In this document: positions 31,402 through 39,214 of the stretch, one piece after another
How the letters are laid out: every line of letters starts with the position of its first letter
Numbering within the stretch: position 1 is the stretch's first letter
Source: CAYMJO01 sp964391305
GTDB taxonomy: Bacteria > Patescibacteriota > CALEFQ01
DNA: 61,541 nt
NCBI GenBank assembly: GCA_964391305.1
Contig: CAYMJO010000001.1
Location: forward strand, 1 to 61,541
Direction: 5' to 3'
The notes under the pieces: generated by a model
What the model saw: the letters and a program-made list of their open reading frames with translations, nothing else
What the model was told of the DNA's origin: nothing
Databases searched by the model: none
Translations under genes and position numbers: made by a program

Positions 31402-31961
31402 TAAAATGTTGTAATTGTTCTACTTGTTCTAATTGTTCTAAATTTTGGAAATTTTCTGAAATATTCTCGCTGACGCTTTCCCTCGACCACTTTAGCTCCA
31501 CCTATTTCTCCTAATCTTGAATCCGAATAGATAAATATATAGACAACATTCTTATTATGAGAAAATAACAATCTTGCTGCGTCTTCTACACGACCGGACA
31601 TCAAAAGTTGCCGATTTTTATCAAAAAGACAACTTGTTACGCACCTTACTTGTCTATCATTTAAATATACAATCCCTTCTAAAACATCTAAAATCGGTTT
31701 TATAATATTATCAACATCAGCTCTAATCCCCATCGATAATTTCGTCGACCAGTATATCTCAACCTCAATATCGCTTTCTTTTACAGGAGTATAAATTTTA
31801 TACTTCTGCATTTCGACACAAGCAGATTCTTGAATATTCCGTTTGTACCTTAGCTTGATTTTTCTCTTATATTTACATTTCGAATTCACAGTAAGAGGCT
31901 TAGTAACCACACTAAATTTATAGACTGGAACTTCTTGTTTTTTATGTTTAAATGAATGCAT
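31401..31961 (-). CDS. RusA-like crossover junction endonuclease family protein
   Basis: The block GIRADVDNIIKPILDVLEG followed by IVYLNDRQV matches the RusA Holliday-junction resolvase core, whose aspartates bind the catalytic metals. The N-terminal part has the usual strand pattern (FSVVTKPLTVNSK). The C-terminus (RTIRTSRTITTF) is encoded by three tandem 9-nt repeats and may be a late addition. RusA is often phage-borne, yet here it is the gene directly upstream of, and overlapping, the hydrogenase beta subunit. No other phage gene is near. Confidence 0.78.
   Translation of the reverse strand: MHSFKHKKQEVPVYKFSVVTKPLTVNSKCKYKRKIKLRYKRNIQESACVEMQKYKIYTPVKESDIEVEIYWSTKLSMGIRADVDNIIKPILDVLEGIVYLNDRQVRCVTSCLFDKNRQLLMSGRVEDAARLLFSHNKNVVYIFIYSDSRLGEIGGAKVVEGKRQREYFRKFPKFRTIRTSRTITTF
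31413..31439. repeat. Three tandem 9-nt TTGTTCT repeats
   Basis: AATTGTTCT, ACTTGTTCT and AATTGTTCT follow each other without spacing and encode the last residues of the RusA-like protein. The same words appear inverted near 1187-1238 and 33473-33490. Confidence 0.6.
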
Positions 31962-32183
31962 AGAGAAAAAATGTAATTTTTTCTGCTTTTCAACGTTATA
32001 ATTATAAAGGATTCATGCAAAAAATCCACTGTTTTTAGATTAACAACGTTTTTTTATGGAGATAGTTTGAGACCTGTTTCTGCAAAAAATATCTCTTATC
32101 AAACATACTTCCTATTTCTCAACTTAGACGGCAAATGCTCTTGATCAATTTTAGCATTTTTATAATCATGCCATACTTAATAA
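31962..32183. other. AT-rich intergenic region
   Basis: Between the RusA-like gene and the HEAT-repeat gene. I see no ORF with a ribosome site, no strong hairpin and no tRNA. Confidence 0.4.
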
Positions 32184-32816
32184 TTATTTTTTAAACTTTA
32201 TTAAAAGCTTTGTTGCTCTGCTTTTAATATTAGACTTACTATTACTAGAATATTTTTCTGCAAATTTAAGAACTTTATTTTTAGTTTGACTATCTAAAAC
32301 AGAGGCCATTCTTTCAACAGCTTCAAAAATTGCATTTTCTTGTCTAGGTACCGTGGTAAAAGCTTTTTCTAAAATGGGAAAAACCCTTTGAGCATATTTT
32401 TCAGAAACTGCACCAAGATAACCTAGATAAATTATTGTTCTGTTCCAGAGGCAGGCGCCGCTATCCTCTTTAATAAAAGACCGTGCTTTATTAAGCGCTT
32501 CTTCGGCAATTTTAGGGTTTAATTTAGCACAAAGTCCGTACGTGCGAATAATCATCCAACGAGTTTGAGCTTCAGGCGTGTCGAAGGCTGGCTCTAAATT
32601 TTTTAGTAATCCTGCGACAAGCTCTGGTTTCTTTTCGGCAACCATTTCTATTATTTTAGCGGCGCCGGTCCTGACATTTTTATCATCGTAGTTTATTAAT
32701 TCGATTGCCTCTTTTAATATCTCCCTTTTGCCCTTAAGAACTTGATTTGCTAAAGATTTTCCTAAAGCTGAGGAAAGGGTTCCTTTATTGTTTTGGAGTT
32801 GTTCTAAAATTGACAC
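32184..32816 (-). CDS. HEAT-repeat-like helical protein
   Basis: 210 residues of regularly spaced amphipathic helices. Segments such as DKNVRTGAAKIIEMVAEKKP, TRWMIIRTYGLCAKLNP and ENAIFEAVERMASVLD fit HEAT/armadillo-type repeats of 35-40 residues. Such proteins are usually binding platforms; no catalytic motif is seen. The frame opens at a GTG (32816) with no later Met before the repeats, so a GTG start is likely. No signal peptide, so cytosolic. Neighbours are unrelated unknown genes. Confidence 0.7.
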   Translation of the reverse strand: MSILEQLQNNKGTLSSALGKSLANQVLKGKREILKEAIELINYDDKNVRTGAAKIIEMVAEKKPELVAGLLKNLEPAFDTPEAQTRWMIIRTYGLCAKLNPKIAEEALNKARSFIKEDSGACLWNRTIIYLGYLGAVSEKYAQRVFPILEKAFTTVPRQENAIFEAVERMASVLDSQTKNKVLKFAEKYSSNSKSNIKSRATKLLIKFKK

Positions 32817-32952
32817 AGTGGTTAAAGGTTAAAAAATAATTTTATTTAGCTGTGAACCAGATATACGCTGTTATATAACGTATTTTGGTAGCGTAATAAA
32901 CTTAAAGAATTAGAGGGCGAAAAAATTTTACGTTGCAATTTAAAAAATTTTC

Positions 32953-33285
32953 TTAATTTAAATCTTGAGGTCTGTGCTTTTTCATTAACTCTTTAACTTG
33001 AGCGCTTTTTGCTTCTTGTAAAGCAAGATTGGGATCGAAAAGTTTATCTATATCCACTTTTTTTTCAGTGCCGTCAGGAAGATGTATCATAGCAATTTTA
33101 CCACCGCTAAATATCTCTTTTATTTTCCACGCAAAATCATTTGGCGGAGTATCATCAATATTTGCTACTATATCACCGACTTCGAAACCTCTTTTTTGCG
33201 AAAGCTCAAGTGATCGCCTTTTACCTAGTTCGATATAATATTCATACTCTTCAGATATTCCAAAATCTGGTTGTTCGGGCCTCAT
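32953..33285 (-). CDS. Hypothetical protein with a small beta-barrel-like domain
   Basis: No named family. About 110 residues from ATG 33285 (MRPEQPDFG); the frame opens at a TTG four codons earlier. The middle, RGFEVGDIVANIDD followed by WKIKEIFSGGKIAMIHL and GTEKKVDI, looks like a small SH3/KOW-type beta barrel, and the C-terminus is a charged helix. No signal peptide or transmembrane segment. Confidence 0.6.
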   Translation of the reverse strand: MRPEQPDFGISEEYEYYIELGKRRSLELSQKRGFEVGDIVANIDDTPPNDFAWKIKEIFSGGKIAMIHLPDGTEKKVDIDKLFDPNLALQEAKSAQVKELMKKHRPQDLN

Positions 33286-33297
33286 ATTTTTGATCAA

Positions 33298-33487
33298 ATT
33301 TTTTAATTATTTCCGATAACTCATTATACAAACTTTTTATTTTAACAGCCCGAATTTGTATATTATGCAAACTGATGCTATTTTTTAATTCAGTGTATTT
33401 AACGGTCATACATAGAGATTATACCATTAATCTCCTATGCAAGACCCTAGTTTTTAAAAAAAAGCAACGATTAGAACAAGTAGAACC
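33298..33487. other. Intergenic spacer with TAGAACAA repeat
   Basis: No gene. Near 33473-33490 the sequence AGAACAAGT-AGAACC repeats the 9-nt unit seen at 31413-31439, directly at the end of the CcdA-like gene. Confidence 0.4.
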
Positions 33488-34210
33488 TTAAGTGAGCAAC
33501 ATCCAAATCCCAAACCCAATTAAAATTACTCCCATCGAAAGCTTCATCCATTTTTTGCTGCGATGCTCCCATTCTTTCAGATCGACCATTTTCTTGCCAG
33601 ACCAAACTAAAATAAGAATCACGATGAGAGGCAATACGAACAAAAAATTATAAAGCCCAAGATAGCCAACTATCCCGACCTTGCTTACATCTGAACGCGA
33701 AAGCACGTCAAGCACGCCGGCATAAAGCGGAAGAGAACACGGCACTTCAAAGATCGTGACAAGGACAGCGAGAACAACAGTTGAAAGCAAAGTTGTTTTG
33801 GAAACCCATCTCTGCAAGAACGGACGCACTTTTTTTGATATCTCAAGGCTTGGACCGACACCGTAAAACGCAAAATCCTTGACATTGATAGCGCCAGCGA
33901 TTATTAGTATGCCGCCGAGAACCAAATGAATAAGATTTGAAATTGCCGCGTACCGCGATGTATGGCTGAACTCGACCAGAACACGATAAAACAAAAGCCC
34001 GACTATAAAATACGTGGCAAAAACAACCGCGATGTAAACGACTCCCGTGCGCGGAACATCTTTTCTCCTGCCCGCAAACACTATCAAATATCCGAGAAGA
34101 AAAACAAGCATACCAATTGCGCACGGGTTTACACCGTCTGCCAATCCCAATAACAGTGCCAAGCGCAATTGACTCTGACGTAAGTCCACCCTTTGCGAAA
34201 GTCCTATCAT
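33488..34210 (-). CDS. CcdA/DsbD-like membrane protein, frameshifted from the upstream rhodanese
   Basis: Six-helix membrane protein of the CcdA/DsbD-beta type that carries thiol electrons across the membrane. LADGVNPCAIGMLVFLLGYL holds the first redox cysteine, and EVPCSLPLYAGVLDV the second. The first 14 residues from ATG 34210 do not look like a natural start. The upstream rhodanese frame reads IALGTVIG just where this frame begins LGLADGVNPC; deleting one base near 34142-34150 would fuse them into one 390-residue protein. So this is probably the C-terminal half of a rhodanese-CcdA fusion broken by a single-base shift or a sequencing error. Confidence 0.85.
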   Translation of the reverse strand: MIGLSQRVDLRQSQLRLALLLGLADGVNPCAIGMLVFLLGYLIVFAGRRKDVPRTGVVYIAVVFATYFIVGLLFYRVLVEFSHTSRYAAISNLIHLVLGGILIIAGAINVKDFAFYGVGPSLEISKKVRPFLQRWVSKTTLLSTVVLAVLVTIFEVPCSLPLYAGVLDVLSRSDVSKVGIVGYLGLYNFLFVLPLIVILILVWSGKKMVDLKEWEHRSKKWMKLSMGVILIGFGIWMLLT

Positions 34211-34667
34211 CTTCCCAACCGGAATTTACCTTATACCCTTCGTTTTCCCAAGCTGGAAATCCGCCCTCGAGAATCTTTATGTTGCGATAACCCAAATCAT
34301 GAAGCTTCTTCGCCGCAGAAAGGCTCGCTTGGCATTCCGTCGCGCTGCAATACGTGACGATCTCTTTATCTTTCGCAACCTTTGCCTCGGCATTCTTTTT
34401 GACATCGCTCAAGGGAAGACTCAACGCTCCCTGAATGTGCGCATCAACATATTCAACCCCTTGACGAACATCGAGAATGGCCAAATTCTTTTCACCCGCG
34501 TCTATCTTCGTTTTAAGATCTGAAACAGAAATATAAACTGCTTCATACTCACAATCTTCCGAAGCATCGACATCGCAGGGCTTAACCGCGTCGGCATTTT
34601 TATAAAATAAAAAAACGCTAAAAATTATAAGAAGACAAACTGTTACTTTTTTAAAGGTAAAATTCAT
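33843..34667 (-). CDS. Exported rhodanese-domain protein, N-terminal part of a frameshifted fusion
   Basis: Residues 1-27 form a signal sequence (FTFKKVTVCLLIIFSVFLFY). One rhodanese domain spans about 45-145: LAILDVRQGVEYVDAHIQGA at its entry and an active loop YCSATECQAS with cysteine in place. Real similarity stops at GLTSESIALGTVIG (about residue 171); the last 100 residues (rich in Cys, Arg and Ser) are a wrong-frame translation of the CcdA-like gene. Together the two frames describe an extracytoplasmic rhodanese joined to a membrane thiol carrier. The combination suggests sulfur or thiol redox work at the outer face of the membrane. Confidence 0.82.
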   Translation of the reverse strand: MNFTFKKVTVCLLIIFSVFLFYKNADAVKPCDVDASEDCEYEAVYISVSDLKTKIDAGEKNLAILDVRQGVEYVDAHIQGALSLPLSDVKKNAEAKVAKDKEIVTYCSATECQASLSAAKKLHDLGYRNIKILEGGFPAWENEGYKVNSGWEDDRTFAKGGLTSESIALGTVIGIGRRCKPVRNWYACFSSRIFDSVCGQEKRCSAHGSRLHRGCFCHVFYSRAFVLSCSGRVQPYIAVRGNFKSYSFGSRRHTNNRWRYQCQGFCVLRCRSKP

Positions 34668-34768
34668 ATTTAGTTTTTTTACAAAAGACGGAAAAATCAG
34701 ACGCGATTCAAATTAAATGTGATCGCAACAAAAAAATTAAAAATCCAAACTCCAAACACAGAGACCGT

Positions 34769-35521
34769 TCAGCCTCGAGCCGGCATTTTAGACTTTTTCA
34801 AATAAAACACGAGCCAAATTCCGAGAACAAAAATCGCGATCGATATAATTTGAGAAATAGTAAGCCCTCCAAAATTTCCAAAGACAAAAAACCTCGGATC
34901 GGAATAAGGGAGATCATACGCCCTGAAAAAATCGGTGATGAATCTCGCGACCGCGTACCAAATCAGAAATATAGCGAACAGAGTTCCTTTGGGAAAGTTT
35001 TTTTTGCGAAGCCAAAACCAGAGAATCAAAAAGATCGTAAGATTCGCGAGAATAGAATACATAGCGGTCTCATGGCGAAGCTCCCCGTTAAATCCGACAG
35101 CCCAAGGAACATTTGTAACAACACCCAAGTGATCCCGTATAAAATGGCATCCGACACGGCCAATCGCAAGCTTCCAAAAATCAAGATGTTTGGCACGCGC
35201 GTATAAAATCCACGCGGCAATCGCAAAAATGAATCCGCCGTAATACACCATCCCGCCATGCCAGATTCTGAATATCTCAAGCCAATCAACAGAAAATTCT
35301 TTCCAAAACAAGAATACATAAAAAACACGCGCTCCTGCCATCGAAGCGATAAAAATAAGAAAAACCAGATTTAAAATGCTGTCAACATCGGCATTCTCTT
35401 TTTTCGCCTGATATAAAATCAAAATCATCCCCGCGATAAATCCTAGCGCAACCATAAGACCCCATGACTGAATAGTCAGAGCACCAATATGAAATTCAAT
35501 TATTGGACCGTATGGCAACAT
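34769..35521 (-). CDS. lgt: Prolipoprotein diacylglyceryl transferase, slightly shortened
   Basis: Membrane enzyme that attaches diacylglycerol to the lipobox cysteine of prolipoproteins, such as those at 18276, 53484 and 58827. Seven hydrophobic segments; WHGGMVYYGGF near residue 90 and IGRVGCHFIRDHLG near 125 are family signatures, and YAVARFITDFFR near 205 is the third. Between LDFWK and LAIGR the usual D-x-x-x-P loop of about ten residues is missing, so the protein is a little short there; it may still fold. Start at ATG 35521 (MLPYGPII). Confidence 0.93.
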   Translation of the reverse strand: MLPYGPIIEFHIGALTIQSWGLMVALGFIAGMILILYQAKKENADVDSILNLVFLIFIASMAGARVFYVFLFWKEFSVDWLEIFRIWHGGMVYYGGFIFAIAAWILYARAKHLDFWKLAIGRVGCHFIRDHLGVVTNVPWAVGFNGELRHETAMYSILANLTIFLILWFWLRKKNFPKGTLFAIFLIWYAVARFITDFFRAYDLPYSDPRFFVFGNFGGLTISQIISIAIFVLGIWLVFYLKKSKMPARG

Positions 35522-35574
35522 AAATTCAAAAGTCAAAATTTAGCGATATCGATCAAGTTTTGACTTTTAAATTT

Positions 35575-36240
35575 TTAAGGAAATACAGCATTGCACTCAT
35601 CCACAGAAACAATAATGTCTGCCTTCGTGATCGCTCCCGCCTTTTTACCGCAAATGAGACCACCTTTTACAAAAAAATTAGACGGAGTTCCACGAACCCT
35701 ATAAAGATTTCCCACAGAACCATCCATGTCCAACAGCATATCAAAAGGCACGCTTTCCCTCTCTTTGTAAAGCTTCACCTCTTCTCGCCCTTCTCGCAGG
35801 TTTATTAGAATGACCTTTGCCTTATCTCCCATCTCCTGCGCAAAATTTTTCAAATCGGGCAGCTGCTCTGCGCAGAACTTGCACCATGTGTTCCAAAAAG
35901 ACAAGAGCAATAATCCTTGGCTGAAATCGCTGGATTTTACCATGACACCGTCTGTATTCTCAAGCGCAAAGGGAGGAGCCTCTGTGCCAAGCTCAAGCGA
36001 ATAGACTTTTTTTTCCTCTTTGAGCTCATTCGCGGTTTCCCTTTTGGAAAAATCATTTGTCAAAACATAAACAACAACAATCATAACAACAACCGCCATA
36101 ATTGCAACGGCGGCAATAACATTTTTACTGTTCCTGTAACCCTTGTTTTTGAACCAAGCGTTGATTTTTTTTCTAAAGGGCAAATAGATCACGACAGCAA
36201 TAACAAGGGCAAATATTATTATCGCGAAGATTATAATCAT
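35575..36240 (-). CDS. TlpA-like thiol-disulfide protein with membrane anchor
   Basis: Two hydrophobic segments at the N-terminus (residues 1-22 and about 43-63) precede an extracytoplasmic thioredoxin fold of the TlpA/ResA group. The redox site is WNTWCKFCAEQLPDL (CxxC), the cis-proline loop is VRGTPSNFFV. LGTEAPPFALENTDG is the classic TlpA entry strand. It probably reduces or oxidises exported proteins together with the DsbA-like (41265) and CcdA-like (33488) proteins. ATG 36240 chosen; the frame opens one codon earlier at TTG. Confidence 0.9.
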   Translation of the reverse strand: MIIIFAIIIFALVIAVVIYLPFRKKINAWFKNKGYRNSKNVIAAVAIMAVVVMIVVVYVLTNDFSKRETANELKEEKKVYSLELGTEAPPFALENTDGVMVKSSDFSQGLLLLSFWNTWCKFCAEQLPDLKNFAQEMGDKAKVILINLREGREEVKLYKERESVPFDMLLDMDGSVGNLYRVRGTPSNFFVKGGLICGKKAGAITKADIIVSVDECNAVFP

Positions 36241-36384
36241 CAAATTTCAAATTATAAAACCTCTGTGTTAAAAATTTAGGTAATTGATTAGTATATCGGA
36301 CTAAATTTGATTAATTTTATTAATTTTGATATTTGCCATCTGCAATTTATGTATATTATATCCTTTTTATAAAAAACAACAAAA

Positions 36385-37143
36385 TCATCGCCCAACGCCT
36401 CTCCTGAAAAAGTACGCGCCGACAATCAGCATAGCAACGGCAAAAACAACGAGAAAACCAATATCCAGTAAAATAGGAAGCTCTGTCATCCCAATTAGCG
36501 CCCCGCGAATGCCGTCAACGCCATAAGTCAAAGGATTTAAAAAAGTAAGCCATCTTGCAGACTCAGGCAAAACATCTATGGGGAAAAAAGATCCTGAAAG
36601 AAAAGCAATCGGAATGAGAATTATCACCATGATCTGATTGTAACTTTTTGCTTTTTTAAAAACGGAACTCAAAACAATACCAAAGCCGGAAAATCCAAAA
36701 ACGATAAGAAACATGAAGAAAACGCAGAATAAAACTCCTTCCACCCCTCTATTTGTTTTCATAAAAAAGAAAACTATAATTGAAAGGGAAACAAGAAGGG
36801 TCAAAACCTGCGTTGTGATCTCGCTCAAAATTTTTCCAACAAGTATTGAGTAGTGAGAAATGGGAACGACAAGAAGCTCCTTGATGTAGCCTTGCTTGTC
36901 GCGAATAATGGAAAATCCGACAAACATAGCGGCACCGATCGACATGACCGCAATGGCTCCCGGACCGAAAAAATCAAGATATTCGATATCAAGTCCAGGC
37001 ATTTTTACAAATCTGTTCAAGCCAAATCCAATTATCAAAATACCCATCAATGGAACGATGATCGATGTCACAATAAGTCCAGGATCCGCCCAAAATTTTT
37101 TGAGCTCTCTGGTCCAGATTGTCGCTATTTCATGCCAACGCAT
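36385..37143 (-). CDS. ABC-2 type transporter permease
   Basis: Six-helix ABC-2 membrane protein of the DrrB/NodJ type. Typical features: N-terminal cytosolic helix with WTRELKKFWADPGLIVTSII, a long periplasmic-type loop, then VPISHYSILVGKILSE and the C-terminal block FLSGSFFPIDVLPESARWLTFLNPLTYGVDGIRG, which is conserved in this family. Its ATP-binding partner is the next gene upstream (37238), 94 bp apart. Exports a lipid, drug or polysaccharide; substrate not deducible. Confidence 0.93.
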   Translation of the reverse strand: MRWHEIATIWTRELKKFWADPGLIVTSIIVPLMGILIIGFGLNRFVKMPGLDIEYLDFFGPGAIAVMSIGAAMFVGFSIIRDKQGYIKELLVVPISHYSILVGKILSEITTQVLTLLVSLSIIVFFFMKTNRGVEGVLFCVFFMFLIVFGFSGFGIVLSSVFKKAKSYNQIMVIILIPIAFLSGSFFPIDVLPESARWLTFLNPLTYGVDGIRGALIGMTELPILLDIGFLVVFAVAMLIVGAYFFRRGVGR

Positions 37144-37237
37144 ACGCTTACAAATTTCGCAATAATTTCAACGAATTTGCACTAATTACAAATTATCAAA
37201 TTTATAATCCGATAAGATTCGTCAAAAGAATCATAAG

Positions 37238-38182
37238 TTAGTTTTGTTGATTGTTAAATTTTTCTCCCGTATGATACAGAAAAACATCATCCAAAGTAGG
37301 CTCTCTTAAATTCAAAGATTTTATAACTGAAGGAAACTTGTCGATGAGCATTATAATCTCCACCACATGTTCTTCTCCGCACTGCACGGTAATACTGATC
37401 GTATTCTCTCTGATATTCATCTTTTCGACAAAGGAAAGCTTTTTCAACTCTTTCTCCAATTTGGGATCTCTCCTATCAAGTTGAACTTTAATCAAATCGC
37501 CCCCCAAAGAATGTTTGAGATTTTCCGGCGTATCCATCGCGACGATCTCCGCTTCATTTATAATTGCGACGCGATCGCAGAGAAAATCCGCTTCCTCAAG
37601 ATAGTGCGTCGTCAAAAGAATTGTAACATCTGTTTTTTCGTTAAGCTTCCGTATATAATCCCAAATCAAATGCCTCGTCTTTGGATCAAGTCCGATTGTC
37701 GGCTCATCCAAAAACAAAACTTTTGGATGATGTATGAGTCCGCGCGCAATCTCAAGCCTCCTTTTCATGCCTCCAGAAAACTTGCCGACTCTCGTCTTGA
37801 TTTCCGCGCCCAAACCAACAAGATTGAGAAGCTCATTTATTCTCTCCTTTATCTCTTCACGCGGCACATTGTACAAGCTCGCATGTGTAAGCAAATTATC
37901 GTAAGCCTTCAGATCCTCATCGAGAATAGTCTCTTGAAAAACGAGTCCGATGGACTTCCGCACCTTGAAAGACTCCTTCAAAACATCGTATCCGTCAACC
38001 AAAGCTCTGCCGGACGTCGGCCTAAGCAGAGTTGTAAGCATAGAAATAATCGTGGTTTTGCCAGCGCCGTTTGGTCCAAGCAATCCAAAAACTTCCCCCT
38101 TTTTTATATTAAAAGTCACGTTGTCAACGGCAACTCTGTCCCCAAATTTCTTCGTTAAATTTTCCACCACAATAGAATTCAT
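37238..38182 (-). CDS. ABC transporter ATP-binding protein, DrrA type
   Basis: ATPase of an ABC-2 exporter. Walker A GPNGAGKTT (35-43), Q-loop LVFQETILD, signature FSGGMKRRLEIARGL, Walker B VLFLDEPTIGLDP and the switch histidine in LLTTHYLEEAD are all present. The C-terminal extension to 314 residues (DKFPSVIKSLNLREPTLDDVFLYHTGE) matches DrrA-type daunorubicin-resistance ATPases. It pairs with the permease at 36385. Confidence 0.95.
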   Translation of the reverse strand: MNSIVVENLTKKFGDRVAVDNVTFNIKKGEVFGLLGPNGAGKTTIISMLTTLLRPTSGRALVDGYDVLKESFKVRKSIGLVFQETILDEDLKAYDNLLTHASLYNVPREEIKERINELLNLVGLGAEIKTRVGKFSGGMKRRLEIARGLIHHPKVLFLDEPTIGLDPKTRHLIWDYIRKLNEKTDVTILLTTHYLEEADFLCDRVAIINEAEIVAMDTPENLKHSLGGDLIKVQLDRRDPKLEKELKKLSFVEKMNIRENTISITVQCGEEHVVEIIMLIDKFPSVIKSLNLREPTLDDVFLYHTGEKFNNQQN

Positions 38183-38402
38183 ATTAAGATGTCAAGTAAA
38201 CGTCCATGAATAGTCCGCAAACAATACCCAAATAACAAAAGGGCGAGGATAGCCGAGCAATGCTTTGCTATAAATATCTATGTCCACTTGCGATTAGCGG
38301 GCAATCCGCAATCCATGTGCGCCTATTAGTTTGAAGTTTCGCATTAACAATCAAGAAAGCCCTTACTCGGGCTCTATATTATAAAAAATTATTTAAACAT
38401 TT
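38183..38402. other. Intergenic region with a second ATCCGTG-family repeat
   Basis: No gene. CAATCCGCAATCCATGTGC (38302-38320) matches the repeat at 12658-12676 in 16 of 19 positions. A terminator hairpin lies at 38358-38373. AGCAATGCTTTGCT near 38266 is a further weak hairpin. Confidence 0.5.
38358..38373 (-). terminator. Terminator-like hairpin after the DUF1858 gene
   Basis: On the minus strand AGCCC-GAGTAA-GGGCT is followed by TTCTT, 30 bases after the stop codon at 38403. The T-run is short. Confidence 0.5.
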
Positions 38403-38657
38403 TTATTTTGTTTCTTTACTTTTTTTCTTTCCTGAAACTTTATTCAGTTCGTTTACAACTTTTGGTATATCTTTTTCAGAAAGACCATGGGACAGACAAG
38501 CCATTTCAATAGTTTCAAATGCCGCGGCGCCGCAGGCCATGCATCCCGGACCAAAAAATTTTGCCAAAACTTCGAAAGCCTCATCCCCATATGTCAATGC
38601 TTCCTGAATGGTTGTGTCCTTTGTAATTTTTGAAACTTCTTTGTTGGCATTATCCAT
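38403..38657 (-). CDS. DUF1858 hybrid-cluster-associated redox disulfide protein
   Basis: Small DUF1858 domain of 84 residues. The family pattern is clear: a start strand with ITKDTTIQEALT, then FFGPGCMACGAAAFETIEMAC (Cys pair CMAC plus a later Cys) and a C-terminal helix. These proteins are thought to act in disulfide or Fe-S redox and often accompany Fe-S regulators. Here it follows the Rrf2 gene directly. I use ATG 38657; the frame opens at a GTG overlapping the Rrf2 stop. Confidence 0.85.
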   Translation of the reverse strand: MDNANKEVSKITKDTTIQEALTYGDEAFEVLAKFFGPGCMACGAAAFETIEMACLSHGLSEKDIPKVVNELNKVSGKKKSKETK

Positions 38658-38695
38658 AATAAAAACTTGAAAAATATTTGAAACTGATCCACTAA

Positions 38696-39124
38696 TCACG
38701 CCTGTTTCCTCTTCTCTACTTTTCTCACCCTTTTCAAAAGATCCGAAACAGTAGTTCTTTCCAAAATCTTATTAAGCCTCTTCTGAACTTTTTCCCAAAC
38801 ACTCGTTAAAGCAAGACTTGAATCGCTTTCTACTTCAACCTCGGGCTCTCTCCTCTTTAGCTTGATAGGACCCTCAAGAACCTCTATAATTCTACGTAAG
38901 GTTATCTCCGAAGGTCTTTTCGCGAGCGAAAATCCTCCGCCATATCCTCTATAGGAACGCAAAATTCCGGCTTTTGCAAGCTTTTGAAAAATCTTATTTA
39001 AGAAGCTCTGGGGTATATTTTGCGCTTCTGAAACTTCAGAAGTCAAAACCGTCTTTTTTTCCGGCTTTCTCGCAAGATAAATCAATCCCCGAACTCCATA
39101 GTCACTTTTCTTCGTAAGCTTCAT
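38696..39124 (-). CDS. Rrf2-family regulator without Fe-S cysteines
   Basis: Winged-helix DNA-binding protein of the Rrf2/IscR family. MKLTKKSDYGVRGLIYLA, the recognition helix NIPQSFLNKIFQKLAKAGIL and the wing SYRGYGGGFSLAKRPSEITL are typical. In IscR-type members three cysteines follow; here the corresponding stretch (EPEVEVESDSSLALTSVWEKV) has none and no other Cys exists in the protein, so it cannot bind a cluster in the usual way. It likely senses something else or acts constitutively. The next gene, DUF1858, may be a target or redox partner. Confidence 0.9.
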   Translation of the reverse strand: MKLTKKSDYGVRGLIYLARKPEKKTVLTSEVSEAQNIPQSFLNKIFQKLAKAGILRSYRGYGGGFSLAKRPSEITLRRIIEVLEGPIKLKRREPEVEVESDSSLALTSVWEKVQKRLNKILERTTVSDLLKRVRKVEKRKQA

Positions 39125-39214
39125 AAAAAGGTAAATTGGACCAAATTAGTCTACTATTAATTATATTCAATTTAGATAAAAAGTCAATAAATATAATCCA
39201 CAGTCACTATAATT

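Noticed and set aside
31401..31961. Prophage remnant around the RusA-like gene
   Set aside because: No integrase, terminase, capsid or lysis gene and no attachment-site repeat is nearby; a lone RusA homologue is not enough.
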